Source: Staphylococcus sp. CAG:324 (GTDB lineage: Bacteria > Bacillota_I > Bacilli_A > ML615J-28 > CAG-313). Taken from it: 64,000 nucleotides of DNA. The stretch spans positions 324,878 through 388,877 of the forward strand of contig FR890815.1 of NCBI GenBank assembly GCA_000433035.1, written 5' to 3'. Within the stretch, counting starts at the first letter, position 1. Each line of letters starts with the position of its first letter. Below the pieces are notes generated by a model, which saw only the letters and a list, made by a program, of their open reading frames with translations, was not told the DNA's origin and searched no databases. Both the position numbers and the translations under genes were made by a program. Positions 53,143-62,258 of the stretch are shown piece by piece.

Positions 53143-53316
53143 ATGACTCGTGAAATGGCAAATAGTTTTGAGCAATCAGTTTTAAATTCAATTAATAAAC
53201 ACATTAAAAGTTTTTCTGGTGATTTCCAAAAAATTAGAAGTAAACTGATTGTAAATAGAAATGATGATTTATCAGAAAAAACAGTGTTGAAGACTTCGAA
53301 AAAGTCAAATAGTTAA
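53143..53316 (+). CDS. Short hypothetical protein (57 residues)
   Basis: A 57-codon frame, MTREMANSFEQSVLNSINKH at the start and a Lys/Ser-rich end, with a strong AAGGGGGC ribosome binding site six bases before the ATG. It has a predicted amphipathic helix in the first half and no membrane segment. No family recognised. It has its own terminator, so it appears to be an independent gene. Confidence 0.65.
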   Translation: MTREMANSFEQSVLNSINKHIKSFSGDFQKIRSKLIVNRNDDLSEKTVLKTSKKSNS

Positions 53317-53353
53317 AAAATTTGTATTGATGTAAATAATGACTAATATTGTC

Positions 53354-53404
53354 AAAAAAATATGTCCGAAACTTATTCGTTTTTGTTGACATATTTTTTT
53401 TCGT
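53354..53404 (+). terminator. Terminator overlapping the topA promoter
   Basis: AAAAAAATATGTC (53354-53366) pairs perfectly with GACATATTTTTTT (53388-53400). The right arm includes part of the topA -35. Confidence 0.8.
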
Positions 53405-53414
53405 ATTATATAAT
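53386..53414 (+). promoter_or_regulatory. topA promoter
   Basis: Consensus TTGACA (53386-53391), 17-base spacer, TATAAT (53409-53414). Confidence 0.9.
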
Positions 53415-53445
53415 CAAAAAGCAAAAAATCATAATGAGGTGTTTT

Positions 53446-55554
53446 ATGAAATTATTAATTGTAGAATCACCAGCTAAGTGTAAAACAATAGCTCATTATT
53501 TAGGTGAAGAGTATCGAGTAGAATCTAGTATTGGTCATATAAGAGATTTATCAATTAAGGGTAAAGGTGGTTTTGGCGTAGATATTGAAAACAACTTTCA
53601 ACCAGAATATGTTATTTTAAAAGATAAGAAAGAAATTGTTGAAAAATTGAAAGGTGTTGCTAATTTAGCTGAACACATATATCTTGCTACTGACCCCGAT
53701 CGTGAAGGAGAAGCTATTAGTTGGCATTTAAGTGAAGTTTTAAATGAACCGAAAGAAAAGGTTTCAAGAATTGTTTTTAATGAAATTACAAAGACAGCAG
53801 TTTTAAAAGCGATTCACAATGATCGCCAAATTGATATGAATTTAGTTCATTCACAAGAATCGAGAAGAATTTTAGATCGGATAATTGGTTTTAGATTATC
53901 TAGTTTATTACAACAAAAAATTGGTTCTAAATCAGCTGGTCGTGTTCAGTCCGTTGCTTTAAAATTAGTAGTTGAACGGGAAAGAGAAATTCAAGCTTTT
54001 GATAAAAAAGAATATTGGGATTTAACTGCTATTTTAAAAAAACAAATTGATGGCAATGATTATTTTTTGAAAGCTAAATTTTATGGAACTCTTGATAATA
54101 AGATTACTCTTTTAAATGAAGAACAAACAAATGATGTTATTTCTAAACTAAAAGACGATGAATATAAAATTACAAATATTGTTAAAAAAGAAAGAAATAA
54201 AGCATCAAGACCTCCTTTTATTACTTCAACTTTACAACAAGATGCAGGTGCTAAATTCAATTATAATGCTAAAAGAGTAATGAGAATTGCTCAAAAATTA
54301 TATGAAGGTGTTGAAGTTGGTAAAGAAATGGTGGGGTTAATCACTTATATGCGTACTGATTCAATTAGATTATCAGATGAATTCATCAAAAATGCAAAAG
54401 AGTATATAATCGATAAATATGGGGAAAAATATTATAAAGGTGAGAAAAAAGCTTCAAAGGGGAAAAATATTCAAGATGCGCATGAAGCAATTAGACCAAC
54501 TGATATTAGAAGAACACCAGAAAGTGTGAAAAAGAGTTTAACTTTAGAAGAATATAAGATATATTCCTTAATATATAATAGAGCAATTGCTTCTTTGATG
54601 AGTGATGCTATTTTAGAAGATACTAAAGTGGATGTAGAAAATCAAGGATATTTGTTTAATTTATCTGGTGAAATTACTTTATTTGATGGTTTTAAAACAA
54701 TTTATGAAGAAGCAAGTTTAGTTGATGAAGAAGAAGATTTAACACGTTTACCAGAACTTAAAATTGGTGAAGTTTTGGAATTTAGCGAAATAACTAAAGA
54801 ACAGAAATTTACATCACCTCCCTATCGTTATACTGAGGCGCGTTTAATTAGAAAAATGGAAGAACTTGGAATTGGCAGACCGTCAACATATGCTTTGACA
54901 ATGGAAACGCTTCGAGCCAGAGCATATGTAACAATGGATAAAAGAGCCTTTGTTCCCACATCACAAGGTATTTTAACAACTGAGCAATTAGAGTTATTTT
55001 TTAGCAGTATTATTAATGTGAAATATACAGCAGAAATGGAAACCATTTTAGACCAGATTGCGGAAGGAAATAGTGTTTGGTATGAAGAATTGAAAAAATT
55101 TTATGAAGTATTTGCTCCATTAATTGAAAATGCTCGTGATAATATGGTTAAAATATACCCAAAATTAACAGACGAATTTTGCCCTGAATGTGGACTTCCT
55201 TTACTAATCAGAAGAGGTCCTTTTGGTGAATTTACAGCTTGTTCTGGTTATCCACATTGTAAATATATTAAAAAGGAACCAAAGAAAGAGTTGGTAAAAT
55301 TAGGTATTCCTTGTCCAATTTGTGGTGAAGGAGAAGTTGTTGAAAGAACCAGCGGAAAAGGTAGATCTAAGGGAAGTATTTTTTATGCATGTAGTTTATT
55401 TCCTAAGTGTAAAGCAACATTTTCTGGCATTCCAACTGGGGATAGATGTGAAATATGTAAAGCACCTATGATTAAAATTAATGATACGATTCGTTGCAAT
55501 AATGAACATTGTAAAAGTAATGAAGGATTAATTGATAAAGAAAAAAACAAATAA
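53446..55554 (+). CDS. topA: DNA topoisomerase I
   Basis: Type IA enzyme that relaxes negative supercoils. The 702 residues comprise a TOPRIM domain (LLIVESPAKCKTI at the start; TDPDREGEAISWHL near 83), the catalytic region with Y301 in GLITYMRTDS, and two to three C-terminal zinc fingers (CPECG..C..C near 580, CPICG near 622, CEICK near 665). GAGGTG precedes the ATG at 53446; the longer frame begins inside the promoter. Confidence 0.97.
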   Translation: MKLLIVESPAKCKTIAHYLGEEYRVESSIGHIRDLSIKGKGGFGVDIENNFQPEYVILKDKKEIVEKLKGVANLAEHIYLATDPDREGEAISWHLSEVLNEPKEKVSRIVFNEITKTAVLKAIHNDRQIDMNLVHSQESRRILDRIIGFRLSSLLQQKIGSKSAGRVQSVALKLVVEREREIQAFDKKEYWDLTAILKKQIDGNDYFLKAKFYGTLDNKITLLNEEQTNDVISKLKDDEYKITNIVKKERNKASRPPFITSTLQQDAGAKFNYNAKRVMRIAQKLYEGVEVGKEMVGLITYMRTDSIRLSDEFIKNAKEYIIDKYGEKYYKGEKKASKGKNIQDAHEAIRPTDIRRTPESVKKSLTLEEYKIYSLIYNRAIASLMSDAILEDTKVDVENQGYLFNLSGEITLFDGFKTIYEEASLVDEEEDLTRLPELKIGEVLEFSEITKEQKFTSPPYRYTEARLIRKMEELGIGRPSTYALTMETLRARAYVTMDKRAFVPTSQGILTTEQLELFFSSIINVKYTAEMETILDQIAEGNSVWYEELKKFYEVFAPLIENARDNMVKIYPKLTDEFCPECGLPLLIRRGPFGEFTACSGYPHCKYIKKEPKKELVKLGIPCPICGEGEVVERTSGKGRSKGSIFYACSLFPKCKATFSGIPTGDRCEICKAPMIKINDTIRCNNEHCKSNEGLIDKEKNK

Positions 55555-55567
55555 ATTATAAAATTAC

Positions 55568-55596
55568 TTGCAAAGTGTGTAAAATTGTGGTAATAT
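55568..55596 (+). promoter_or_regulatory. Promoter of the candidate ncRNA between topA and ftsY
   Basis: TTGCAA (55568-55573), 17-base spacer, TAATAT (55591-55596). Confidence 0.6.
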
Positions 55597-55601
55597 CTAT
55601 A

Positions 55602-55700
55602 TGTAGTTATTAAAAACTACACATATTCCCTACATATGGACTTTATTGTCCAACCCTTCTTTGATTGGTGATATTCCCTTTATCACCAGTCTTTTATTTA
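55602..55700 (+). ncRNA. Candidate structured RNA between topA and ftsY
   Basis: About 100 bases with three successive hairpins: TGTAGTT/AACTACA (55602-55621), GGAC/GTCC (55638-55651) and TGGTGATA/TATCACCA (55666-55688) followed by GTCTTTTATTT. There is no ORF of note and the GC content is higher than in the flanks. It could be a small RNA or a ligand-sensing leader of ftsY, although ftsY has its own promoter 60 bases on. It is not the SRP RNA: the conserved tetraloop region is absent. Confidence 0.45.
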
Positions 55701-55760
55701 TAATGAAGAATAAAACGAAAAATTAAAATTTTAGAGATTATATTTCATAAGTTTATGTGG

Positions 55761-55789
55761 TTGAAAAAAAAAGATAAATATAGTATAAT
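55761..55789 (+). promoter_or_regulatory. ftsY operon promoter
   Basis: TTGAAA (55761-55766), 17-base spacer, TATAAT (55784-55789). Confidence 0.82.
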
Positions 55790-55820
55790 AAATTAAATAT
55801 AAGAATAAAGAGGTAAGTAA

Positions 55821-56792
55821 ATGGGATTATTTGATCTTTTTAAAAAGAAAAATAAAGATGAAAAATCTAAAAAATATGAACTCGGTATGAAAAAGACACG
55901 TCAAGGCTTAATGGGGAAATTAAAAGCGATTTTATCGGGTTATAGTGAAATTAATGAAGATTTATTTGATGATTTAACTGATGCTTTTATTATGGCTGAT
56001 ATAGGAGTGGAAACGACATTAGATTTTATTGAAGCCTTAAAAGAAGATGAGAGAGTTCAAGGAATTCATTCAGCAGAAGAATTACAACCAATTATAATTG
56101 ATAAAATGTTTGAATTATATTTAAAAGGTGATATTGTTAATAACAACTTCAACCTTAAAAAAGATGGACTTTCAGTCTTTCTTTTTGTAGGTGTGAATGG
56201 AGTAGGAAAAACAACTACCATTGCCAAAATTGCATATCGATTAAAAAAAGAAGGAAAAAAAATTTTACTTGCTGCAGGCGACACATTCAGAGCAGGTGCT
56301 GTAGATCAATTAGAAGTATGGGCTCAACGAGTTGGTGTTGATATTGTGATAAAAAAAGGTGCAACTGATCCATCAAGTGTTATATTTGAGGCAATTCAAA
56401 AAGCCAAAAAAGAACAATATGATATTTTATTGTGTGATACGGCTGGGCGTCTTCAAAATAAAGTTAATTTAATGAAAGAATTAGAAAAGATGAATCGAGT
56501 TATTGCACGGGAAGTTGAGGGTGCACCACAAGAAACATTGTTAATTATAGATGCAACAACAGGACAAAATGGATTATCGCAAGCCGAGGCTTTCATGGAA
56601 GTTACAAACATTACTGGAGTCATTTTAACAAAACTTGATGGTACTAGTAAAGGAGGCATTGTTCTTGCTATTAGAGATAAATATAATCTTCCAATTAAAA
56701 TGGTTGGGCTTGGTGAGAAAATGGAAGATTTAGAATATTTTGATTTAGAAGATTATATTGGGGGATTATTTGTAGGGGATGATGATGAATGA
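55821..56792 (+). CDS. ftsY: Signal recognition particle receptor FtsY
   Basis: SRP receptor GTPase that docks ribosomes at the membrane. It has a short N-terminal basic segment (MGLFDLFKKKNKDEKSKK) in place of the long acidic A domain. The NG domain shows GVNGVGKTTTIAKIA near 118, DTFRAGAVDQLEVWA, DTAGRLQNKVNLMKEL, TKLDGTSKGG and VGLGEKMEDLEYFD. Length 323. It overlaps ylxM by four bases. Confidence 0.97.
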   Translation: MGLFDLFKKKNKDEKSKKYELGMKKTRQGLMGKLKAILSGYSEINEDLFDDLTDAFIMADIGVETTLDFIEALKEDERVQGIHSAEELQPIIIDKMFELYLKGDIVNNNFNLKKDGLSVFLFVGVNGVGKTTTIAKIAYRLKKEGKKILLAAGDTFRAGAVDQLEVWAQRVGVDIVIKKGATDPSSVIFEAIQKAKKEQYDILLCDTAGRLQNKVNLMKELEKMNRVIAREVEGAPQETLLIIDATTGQNGLSQAEAFMEVTNITGVILTKLDGTSKGGIVLAIRDKYNLPIKMVGLGEKMEDLEYFDLEDYIGGLFVGDDDE

Positions 56793-57115
56793 TGAACCAA
56801 AATTTAGAAAAAAAGAATCACTATAACATTCTTTATTCCTATTATCAAGATTTGCTTACGGAAAAACAAAAAGAAGTATTTGAAAATTATTATTTTGAAG
56901 ATTATAGTTTATCAGAAATTTCCCTTGCACTTAAGGTATCGAGAAATGCAATTTGGGATTTATTGAAAAAGGTTGAACGTAATTTAGATAACTATGAAAA
57001 TAAATTGCATCTTTATCAAAAAAATATAAATTTAAATAAGCAATTAGATTTATTAAAAAAATATGTTAATCCTGAAGGATTGAAAATTATTGAAAAAATA
57101 AAAGAAATGGAGTGA
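56789..57115 (+). CDS. ylxM: SRP-associated regulator YlxM
   Basis: A 108-residue sigma-70 region 4-like protein: LLTEKQKEVFENYYFEDYSL followed by SEISLALKVSRNAIWDLLKK. In streptococci YlxM binds Ffh and SRP RNA and raises GTPase activity. It lies between ftsY and ffh, the conserved arrangement, overlapping ftsY (ATGA) and four bases before ffh. Confidence 0.92.
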   Translation: MMNQNLEKKNHYNILYSYYQDLLTEKQKEVFENYYFEDYSLSEISLALKVSRNAIWDLLKKVERNLDNYENKLHLYQKNINLNKQLDLLKKYVNPEGLKIIEKIKEME

Positions 57116-57119
57116 AAAT

Positions 57120-58529
57120 ATGCCATTTGAAAGTTTATCGGAAAAAATTCAATTTTCATTACGAAAATTAACTGGTCGTGGTAAAGTAAATGAAAAAGAC
57201 ATTGAAGATACCATGCGCGAAATTAGAGTTTCCTTACTTGAGGCTGATGTCAATTATAAAATAGTCAAAGAATTTATAAATGAGGTTAAGACTCTAGCCT
57301 TAGGTGAAAAAGTAATGAAATCATTAACCCCAGGTGATCAAGTTGTCAAAATTGTTTACGAAGAATTAGTAAAATTAATGGGAGAAGAAGCAGTTCCGAT
57401 TAATTTAAAAAAATCGGGAATGAGTATAGTTTTAGTTGTAGGTCTCCAAGGAAGTGGTAAGACAACTCATGTGGGGAAATTAGCTAACTACTTAAGAAAA
57501 AATAATAAACTTAAACCTTTGATGATAGCCGCTGATGTGTATCGTCCAGCAGCGATTAATCAACTAGTAACAATTGGTAAGCAATTAGATATTGAAGTAT
57601 TTCAAATGGGGATTCTAACAAAGCCACAAGTTATTGTCAAAAAAGGATTAGAGTATGCTAAAGAAAAGGGCTTAAACCTAGTTTTAATAGATACTGCTGG
57701 TCGTTTGGCTATTGATGAACCTTTGATGCAAGAATTAGTTGAAATTAAAGGAATTACGAATCCTGATGAAATTTTATTAACAGTTGATGCAATGACTGGT
57801 CAAGATGCGGTTAATGTTGCGCAAACTTTTCATCAAAAATTAGATATAACAGGATGCCTTTTAACAAAACTTGATAGTGATACAAGGGGTGGAGCGGCTC
57901 TTTCCATACGTTATATGACCAAAATTCCAATTAAGTTTACGGGATTAGGAGAAAAAATGGATGAAATTGATGTTTTTCATCCTGACCGTATGGCGAAAAG
58001 AATTCTTGGAATGGGGGATGTTTTAACATTTATTGAAAAAGCGCAAGAATCTTTTGATGAAGAGACCGCTATGAAAATGGCGGAAAAAATGCAAGCAGGA
58101 CGCTTTACATATAATGATTTTTTAGATCAAATTCGTCGTATAAAAAAAATGGGCTCTTTGAAAGGATTGCTTTCAATGATTCCCGGTCTTGGTTCTCAAA
58201 TTAAAAATTTAAATATTGATGAAAAAAAATTTGTTTATATTGAGGCCATAATTGGTTCAATGACAAAAGAAGAAAGAAACAATCCTGATTTAATTAGTAA
58301 AAGTCATGCAAGAAAAACGAGAATTGCAAATGGTAGTGGAAGAACCTATCAAGAAATTAATAATTTAACCAAACAATTTGAACAAATGCGTCAACAGATG
58401 AAAGCTGTTATGGGCATGGATGAAACCCAAATGGAAAAGGTATCAAAAGGTCAGGCGCCAATTCCAGGAATGCAAGCACAGCGCCCGAAAAAAGGAAAAG
58501 GAAAAAATAAAGGCGGATTTCGTTTTTAA
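57120..58529 (+). CDS. ffh: Signal recognition particle protein Ffh
   Basis: GTPase subunit of SRP that binds signal sequences and 4.5S/scRNA. The NG domain has GLQGSGKTTHVGKLA near 107, DVYRPAAINQL, DTAGRLAIDEPLMQEL and TKLDSDTRGGAALS. The Met-rich M domain covers about 300-445 (MKMAEKMQAGRF, IKKMGSLKGLLSMIPGLG, then MRQQMKAVMGMDETQM). A basic KKGKGKNKGG tail closes it. Length 469. Confidence 0.97.
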   Translation: MPFESLSEKIQFSLRKLTGRGKVNEKDIEDTMREIRVSLLEADVNYKIVKEFINEVKTLALGEKVMKSLTPGDQVVKIVYEELVKLMGEEAVPINLKKSGMSIVLVVGLQGSGKTTHVGKLANYLRKNNKLKPLMIAADVYRPAAINQLVTIGKQLDIEVFQMGILTKPQVIVKKGLEYAKEKGLNLVLIDTAGRLAIDEPLMQELVEIKGITNPDEILLTVDAMTGQDAVNVAQTFHQKLDITGCLLTKLDSDTRGGAALSIRYMTKIPIKFTGLGEKMDEIDVFHPDRMAKRILGMGDVLTFIEKAQESFDEETAMKMAEKMQAGRFTYNDFLDQIRRIKKMGSLKGLLSMIPGLGSQIKNLNIDEKKFVYIEAIIGSMTKEERNNPDLISKSHARKTRIANGSGRTYQEINNLTKQFEQMRQQMKAVMGMDETQMEKVSKGQAPIPGMQAQRPKKGKGKNKGGFRF

Positions 58530-58557
58530 ATAACTAATAAGTAAGGAGGAAAATAAA

Positions 58558-59928
58558 ATGGAACAAAATTATATCGATGAACTATTAAGTTTAATTCATA
58601 GTAATAAAAGTGATGAAGAACTTAGAGAAGAACTTCAAAAGTATCATGAGAATGATGTTGCCAAAATATTTCCTCAGTTATTAAGTGAAGAACGTCAAAA
58701 ATTATATCGAATTCTTGAAAAAAATGTTTTGTCAGATATCTTTAGTTATTTAGAGAATCCTAAAGAGTATTTAGATGAGTTATCAAATGATTTAGCAGCA
58801 GATATTTTAGAATCAATGGATTCAGATGATGCGATTGATGTTTTAGAGGAATTAGAAGAGAATAATCGTAACGAATTGATTGAATTAATGGATGAAGAAG
58901 CGGTTGCCGAAATAAAATTAATAAAATCATATGATGATGATATGATTGGAAGTAGGATGACAACCAATTATATTGCGATTGATAAAAATTCAACTATTAA
59001 ACAGGCAATGAAAAAGATGATTGAAGAGGCTGCTATAAATGATAATGTATCAATGATTTATTTTACTGATTTAAATAATGAGTTTTATGGCGCAATGGAT
59101 TTACGTGATTTAATTATTGCAAGAGAAAATGAAAATTTACAGTCAATTATTAAAACATCATATCCATATTTAAAAGCAACTGAACTTGTAAGTGATTGTA
59201 TCAATAAGATACAGGAATATGCATTAGATTCAATTCCTGTAGTAGATGATTGCATGCATTTAATTGGTGTAATAACTAGTGATGATATACTAGAGGCTGT
59301 TTCGGATGAATTTAGTGATGATTATGCTAAACTTGGTGGTCTATCTGGTGAAGAAGACTTAAAAGAACCCATTTTTAAATCGGTTAGAAAAAGGATTCCA
59401 TGGCTATTTATACTTCTAGGTCTTGGATTGGTAACCTCATTATTAATAGCACAATTTGAAAATGTTGTTGCGGGAATCCCAATTATTGTTGTTTTTCAAT
59501 CTTTGATTTTAGATATGGCGGGTAATTGTGGTACACAATCGTTAGCTGTAACAATTAGGGTACTGACAGATGAAGAACTTTCTAATAAAAACATTTTCAA
59601 AATGATTTTTAAAGAATTTAGAGTTGGGTTAATTAATGGGATTATTGTTGGAATTTTTACCTTTATTTTTGTATTCATCTTTTTATTATTTACTGCTGCT
59701 ACTAATGAATTAAATCAAAATTTAAAAATTGCAATAGTTGTTAGTATGAGTATTTTATTCTCTATTGTAGTTGCAAACTTTGCAGGGAGTTTCATTCCTA
59801 TTATTTTCAAGAAATGTAAAATTGATCCAGCAGTTGCTTCAGGACCATTTATTACAACTTTAATTGATATAATTGCAGTAATCATTTATTATGGCCTAGC
59901 ATGGCTATTAATTTTAAATGTTTTATAA
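58558..59928 (+). CDS. mgtE: Magnesium transporter MgtE
   Basis: Mg2+ channel gated by cytoplasmic Mg2+. Domains in order: N domain (about 1-130, LADILESMDSDDAIDVLEEL), two CBS domains (about 135-255, MTTNYIAIDKNSTIKQAM and ALDSIPVVDDCMHLIGVIT), a plug helix, and five membrane helices from about 285 with the pore motif AGNCGTQSLAVTIR near 322. Length 456 is standard. AAGGAGG precedes the ATG. No M-box riboswitch is visible upstream. Confidence 0.96.
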   Translation: MEQNYIDELLSLIHSNKSDEELREELQKYHENDVAKIFPQLLSEERQKLYRILEKNVLSDIFSYLENPKEYLDELSNDLAADILESMDSDDAIDVLEELEENNRNELIELMDEEAVAEIKLIKSYDDDMIGSRMTTNYIAIDKNSTIKQAMKKMIEEAAINDNVSMIYFTDLNNEFYGAMDLRDLIIARENENLQSIIKTSYPYLKATELVSDCINKIQEYALDSIPVVDDCMHLIGVITSDDILEAVSDEFSDDYAKLGGLSGEEDLKEPIFKSVRKRIPWLFILLGLGLVTSLLIAQFENVVAGIPIIVVFQSLILDMAGNCGTQSLAVTIRVLTDEELSNKNIFKMIFKEFRVGLINGIIVGIFTFIFVFIFLLFTAATNELNQNLKIAIVVSMSILFSIVVANFAGSFIPIIFKKCKIDPAVASGPFITTLIDIIAVIIYYGLAWLLILNVL

Positions 59929-59946
59929 TTTATTAGTTCATATGAT

Positions 59947-59975
59947 TTTATTAATTTAATAGATTATGGTATAAT
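59947..59975 (+). promoter_or_regulatory. queT promoter
   Basis: TATAAT (59970-59975) with weak -35 TTTATT (59947-59952), spacer 17; only six bases separate the -10 from the riboswitch. Confidence 0.65.
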
Positions 59976-59981
59976 GCTACC

Positions 59982-60023
59982 GAGATGTTCCTTGCATAAC
60001 CATCTCAAATAAAAAACAAGGAG
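59982..60023 (+). promoter_or_regulatory. preQ1-I riboswitch overlapping the queT ribosome binding site
   Basis: P1 GAGATG (59982-59987) pairs with CATCTC (60001-60006). The loop holds TCCTTG (59989-59994), which pairs with CAAGGA (60017-60022) across an A-rich linker, the H-type pseudoknot of class I preQ1 aptamers. The second strand is the Shine-Dalgarno AAGGAG itself, so preQ1 binding would block translation of queT. Confidence 0.93.
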
Positions 60024-60031
60024 AAAATAAT

Positions 60032-60526
60032 ATGAATCAAAAAGAAAGTTTAACCAAAAAAGTAATACGAATATCATTAGTTGCAGCCTTATATGTGGCG
60101 TTAACTTTAGCTCTATCTTGGATTTCCTATGGTGAAATTCAATTTAGAATAGCAGAGATATTAGTATTGCTTTGTTTTTTTCGAAAGGATTATGCTATTT
60201 CGATGATTATTGGTTGTGCTATTGCCAATACCTTTAGTACACTTGGGCCAATTGATATTGTGATGGGAACGATAGCTACTTCATTTGCTGTTATTTGTGT
60301 GATGTTTTCTAAAAACTTATTGGTGGCAGGTATTTTTCCTGTTATCTTTAATGCTATTATTGTTGGTATCGAGTTATCTATCGTTTTTAAAACACCATTT
60401 TGGCTTAATGCTTTAACAGTAGGTTTAGGTGAATTCGTAGTAATACTTATTGGAATTTTTACTTTTCATCTTTTAAAGAAAAATGTCGTTTTTATGAAAA
60501 TGATAAAAGCAAATCAAAATATATAA
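60032..60526 (+). CDS. queT: Queuosine precursor ECF transporter S-component QueT
   Basis: Integral membrane substrate-binding subunit for preQ1 or related precursors, working with the shared ECF module. The 164 residues hold about five helices; LVAALYVALTLALSWISYGEIQFRIAEIL and GPIDIVMGTIAT (short parts of each) match the family. The preQ1 riboswitch upstream fixes the substrate class. Confidence 0.95.
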   Translation: MNQKESLTKKVIRISLVAALYVALTLALSWISYGEIQFRIAEILVLLCFFRKDYAISMIIGCAIANTFSTLGPIDIVMGTIATSFAVICVMFSKNLLVAGIFPVIFNAIIVGIELSIVFKTPFWLNALTVGLGEFVVILIGIFTFHLLKKNVVFMKMIKANQNI

Positions 60527-60527
60527 T

Positions 60528-60569
60528 AAAAAAAGTAGGAATTTTGTATAGATTATTCCTACTTTTTTT
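60528..60569. terminator. Bidirectional terminator between queT and ruvA
   Basis: AAAAAAAGTAGGAA (60528-60541) pairs with TTCCTACTTTTTTT (60556-60569). Confidence 0.9.
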
Positions 60570-60618
60570 AAATACCATTATTTACTTGAAAAAAAAGACA
60601 AAATAGTGTATAATCAAT

Positions 60619-61194
60619 TTAGTTCTTTTTAAGGCGTTTTAGAGCTTCTTTTACTGCACTGCTAAGAGGAGTTTCATTGGTAAGGTTTAAATCTTTGGTT
60701 GCTATTTTGATTTCTTGACTATTATAACCAAGAGATTTTAAAGCAATAATAATATTGTTTATTTTTTCGTTAACTTGTGGATCTTTAAGATTATCGTCAA
60801 AATTAAGTTTCCCTTTTAAATCAAGAATGATTTGTTGACTTAATTTAGGGCCAATGCCTGGAAATTGATTAAAGAATGTAGTATTAGCATTGTTTAAAGC
60901 ATGGATGATTTCTATAGGTGTACTAGAAGCAAGAATTGCTAAAGCTCCTTTGGGACCTAACCCCTTGACGTTTATTAAGTTTTCAAACATATCACGTTCC
61001 TCATGAGTAATAAAACCAAATAATTCTTGAGCATCTTCTCTAATATGATAATGTAGATAAATGGTTGTTAAAGGAATATTTAATTCAAATTGATATGGAT
61101 TGGGAACTTTAATTCTATAGCCCACTTGATTTACTTCAAAAATGATATGAGTTGCATGAATTTCTGTAACTTGTCCTCTAAAATAACTATACAT
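60619..61194 (-). CDS. ruvA: Holliday junction helicase subunit RuvA
   Basis: Binds four-way junctions and loads RuvB. The OB-fold N terminus is MYSYFRGQVTEIHATHIIFEVNQVGYRI; helix-hairpin-helix motifs are LINVKGLGPKGALAIL near 78 and QFPGIGPKLSQQII near 114; the C-terminal RuvB-binding domain is at about 145-191. Length 191. The ATG at 61194 follows GGAGGT. It is divergent from ruvB, which is unusual: most genomes have ruvAB as one operon. Confidence 0.96.
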   Translation of the reverse strand: MYSYFRGQVTEIHATHIIFEVNQVGYRIKVPNPYQFELNIPLTTIYLHYHIREDAQELFGFITHEERDMFENLINVKGLGPKGALAILASSTPIEIIHALNNANTTFFNQFPGIGPKLSQQIILDLKGKLNFDDNLKDPQVNEKINNIIIALKSLGYNSQEIKIATKDLNLTNETPLSSAVKEALKRLKKN

Positions 61195-61214
61195 AGTAAC
61201 CTCCAATTACTATA

Positions 61215-61243
61215 ATTATAACATATAATAAATATTAAAGCAA
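61215..61243 (-). promoter_or_regulatory. ruvA promoter
   Basis: Minus strand TTGCTT (plus 61238-61243), 17-base spacer, TATAAT (plus 61215-61220). The -35 lies next to the ruvB ribosome binding site, so the two divergent units are packed in about 65 bases. A plus-strand TATAAT at 61224-61229 may serve ruvB. Confidence 0.65.
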
Positions 61244-61259
61244 AAGAAAGGATGCTTCT

Positions 61260-62258
61260 ATGGATCATATTATGGATAAGAAAATGATTGATGGGGATGA
61301 AATTGAAACAACATTGAGACCACAATCTTTAAAAGAGTATATTGGCCAAAATGAATTAAAAGAAATGATGAAAATATTTATTGAAACAGCTAAAATGCGA
61401 AGTGAGGCTTTAGATCATGTTCTTTTATATGGGCCACCAGGTCTTGGTAAAACGACACTTGCTCATATTATTGCTCATGAGATGAATACAGGAATAAAAA
61501 TTACGACTGGACCAGCACTTTCAAGACCAGGTGATTTGGCAGCTATTTTATCATCTTTAGAACCAGGAGATATTTTATTTATTGATGAAATTCATCGAAT
61601 TCCTAAAGTAATTGAAGAAATATTGTATTCAGCAATGGAAGATTTTGCAATTGATATCGTAATGGGAAAAGATTCGGGAGCTACTACACTTAGAATAGAT
61701 TTGCCACCATTTACATTAGTAGGTGCTACAACTAGATTTGGGGATTTAACTGCTCCAATGCGTGATCGTTTTGGAATAGTGCATCAATTAAAATATTATA
61801 GTAATGATGAATTATTTACTATAATAAAAAGAACCGCAAAAATTTTTTCTTTCCCTATTGATGATAATGCTACTTTTGAATTAGCAAGACGTTCACGAGG
61901 AACACCTAGAATTGCTAATCGTTTGTTTAGAAGAATTAGAGATTTTGCTCAATTTAACAATTTGAATCATATTACAGTTTCAATTACTGATTATGCTTTA
62001 AATAAACTTGATATAGATAAAGCGGGACTTGACATAACTGATCGTAAATATTTATTAGGACTTATTGAGCGATTTAAAGGAGGTCCGGCAGGAATCGAAG
62101 CTTTAGCTGCAACTATTTCAGAAGAAACAGTAACATTAGAAGATGTAAACGAACCATATTTATTACAGGAAGGTTTTATTATACGAACCCATCGAGGTAG
62201 GGTTGTAACTGATAAGGCATATGAACATCTTGGTATCGTCAAAGGAGGTCTATTTTGA
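61260..62258 (+). CDS. ruvB: Holliday junction branch migration ATPase RuvB
   Basis: AAA+ motor that drives branch migration with RuvA. The 332 residues have [17 protein letters not shown], Walker [10 protein letters not shown] at 58-66, Walker [18 protein letters not shown] near 106, sensor [21 protein letters not shown] near 155, and the C-terminal winged helix with [13 protein letters not shown]. It is coupled to queA by a four-base overlap. Confidence 0.97.
   Translation: MDHIMDKKMIDGDEIETTLRPQSLKEYIGQNELKEMMKIFIETAKMRSEALDHVLLYGPPGLGKTTLAHIIAHEMNTGIKITTGPALSRPGDLAAILSSLEPGDILFIDEIHRIPKVIEEILYSAMEDFAIDIVMGKDSGATTLRIDLPPFTLVGATTRFGDLTAPMRDRFGIVHQLKYYSNDELFTIIKRTAKIFSFPIDDNATFELARRSRGTPRIANRLFRRIRDFAQFNNLNHITVSITDYALNKLDIDKAGLDITDRKYLLGLIERFKGGPAGIEALAATISEETVTLEDVNEPYLLQEGFIIRTHRGRVVTDKAYEHLGIVKGGLF

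Noticed and set aside
55602..55700. SRP (4.5S/scRNA) gene near ftsY-ffh
   Set aside because: The conserved SRP tetraloop and internal loop sequences are absent.
58530..58557. M-box riboswitch before mgtE
   Set aside because: Only 28 bases separate ffh and mgtE, too short for the aptamer.
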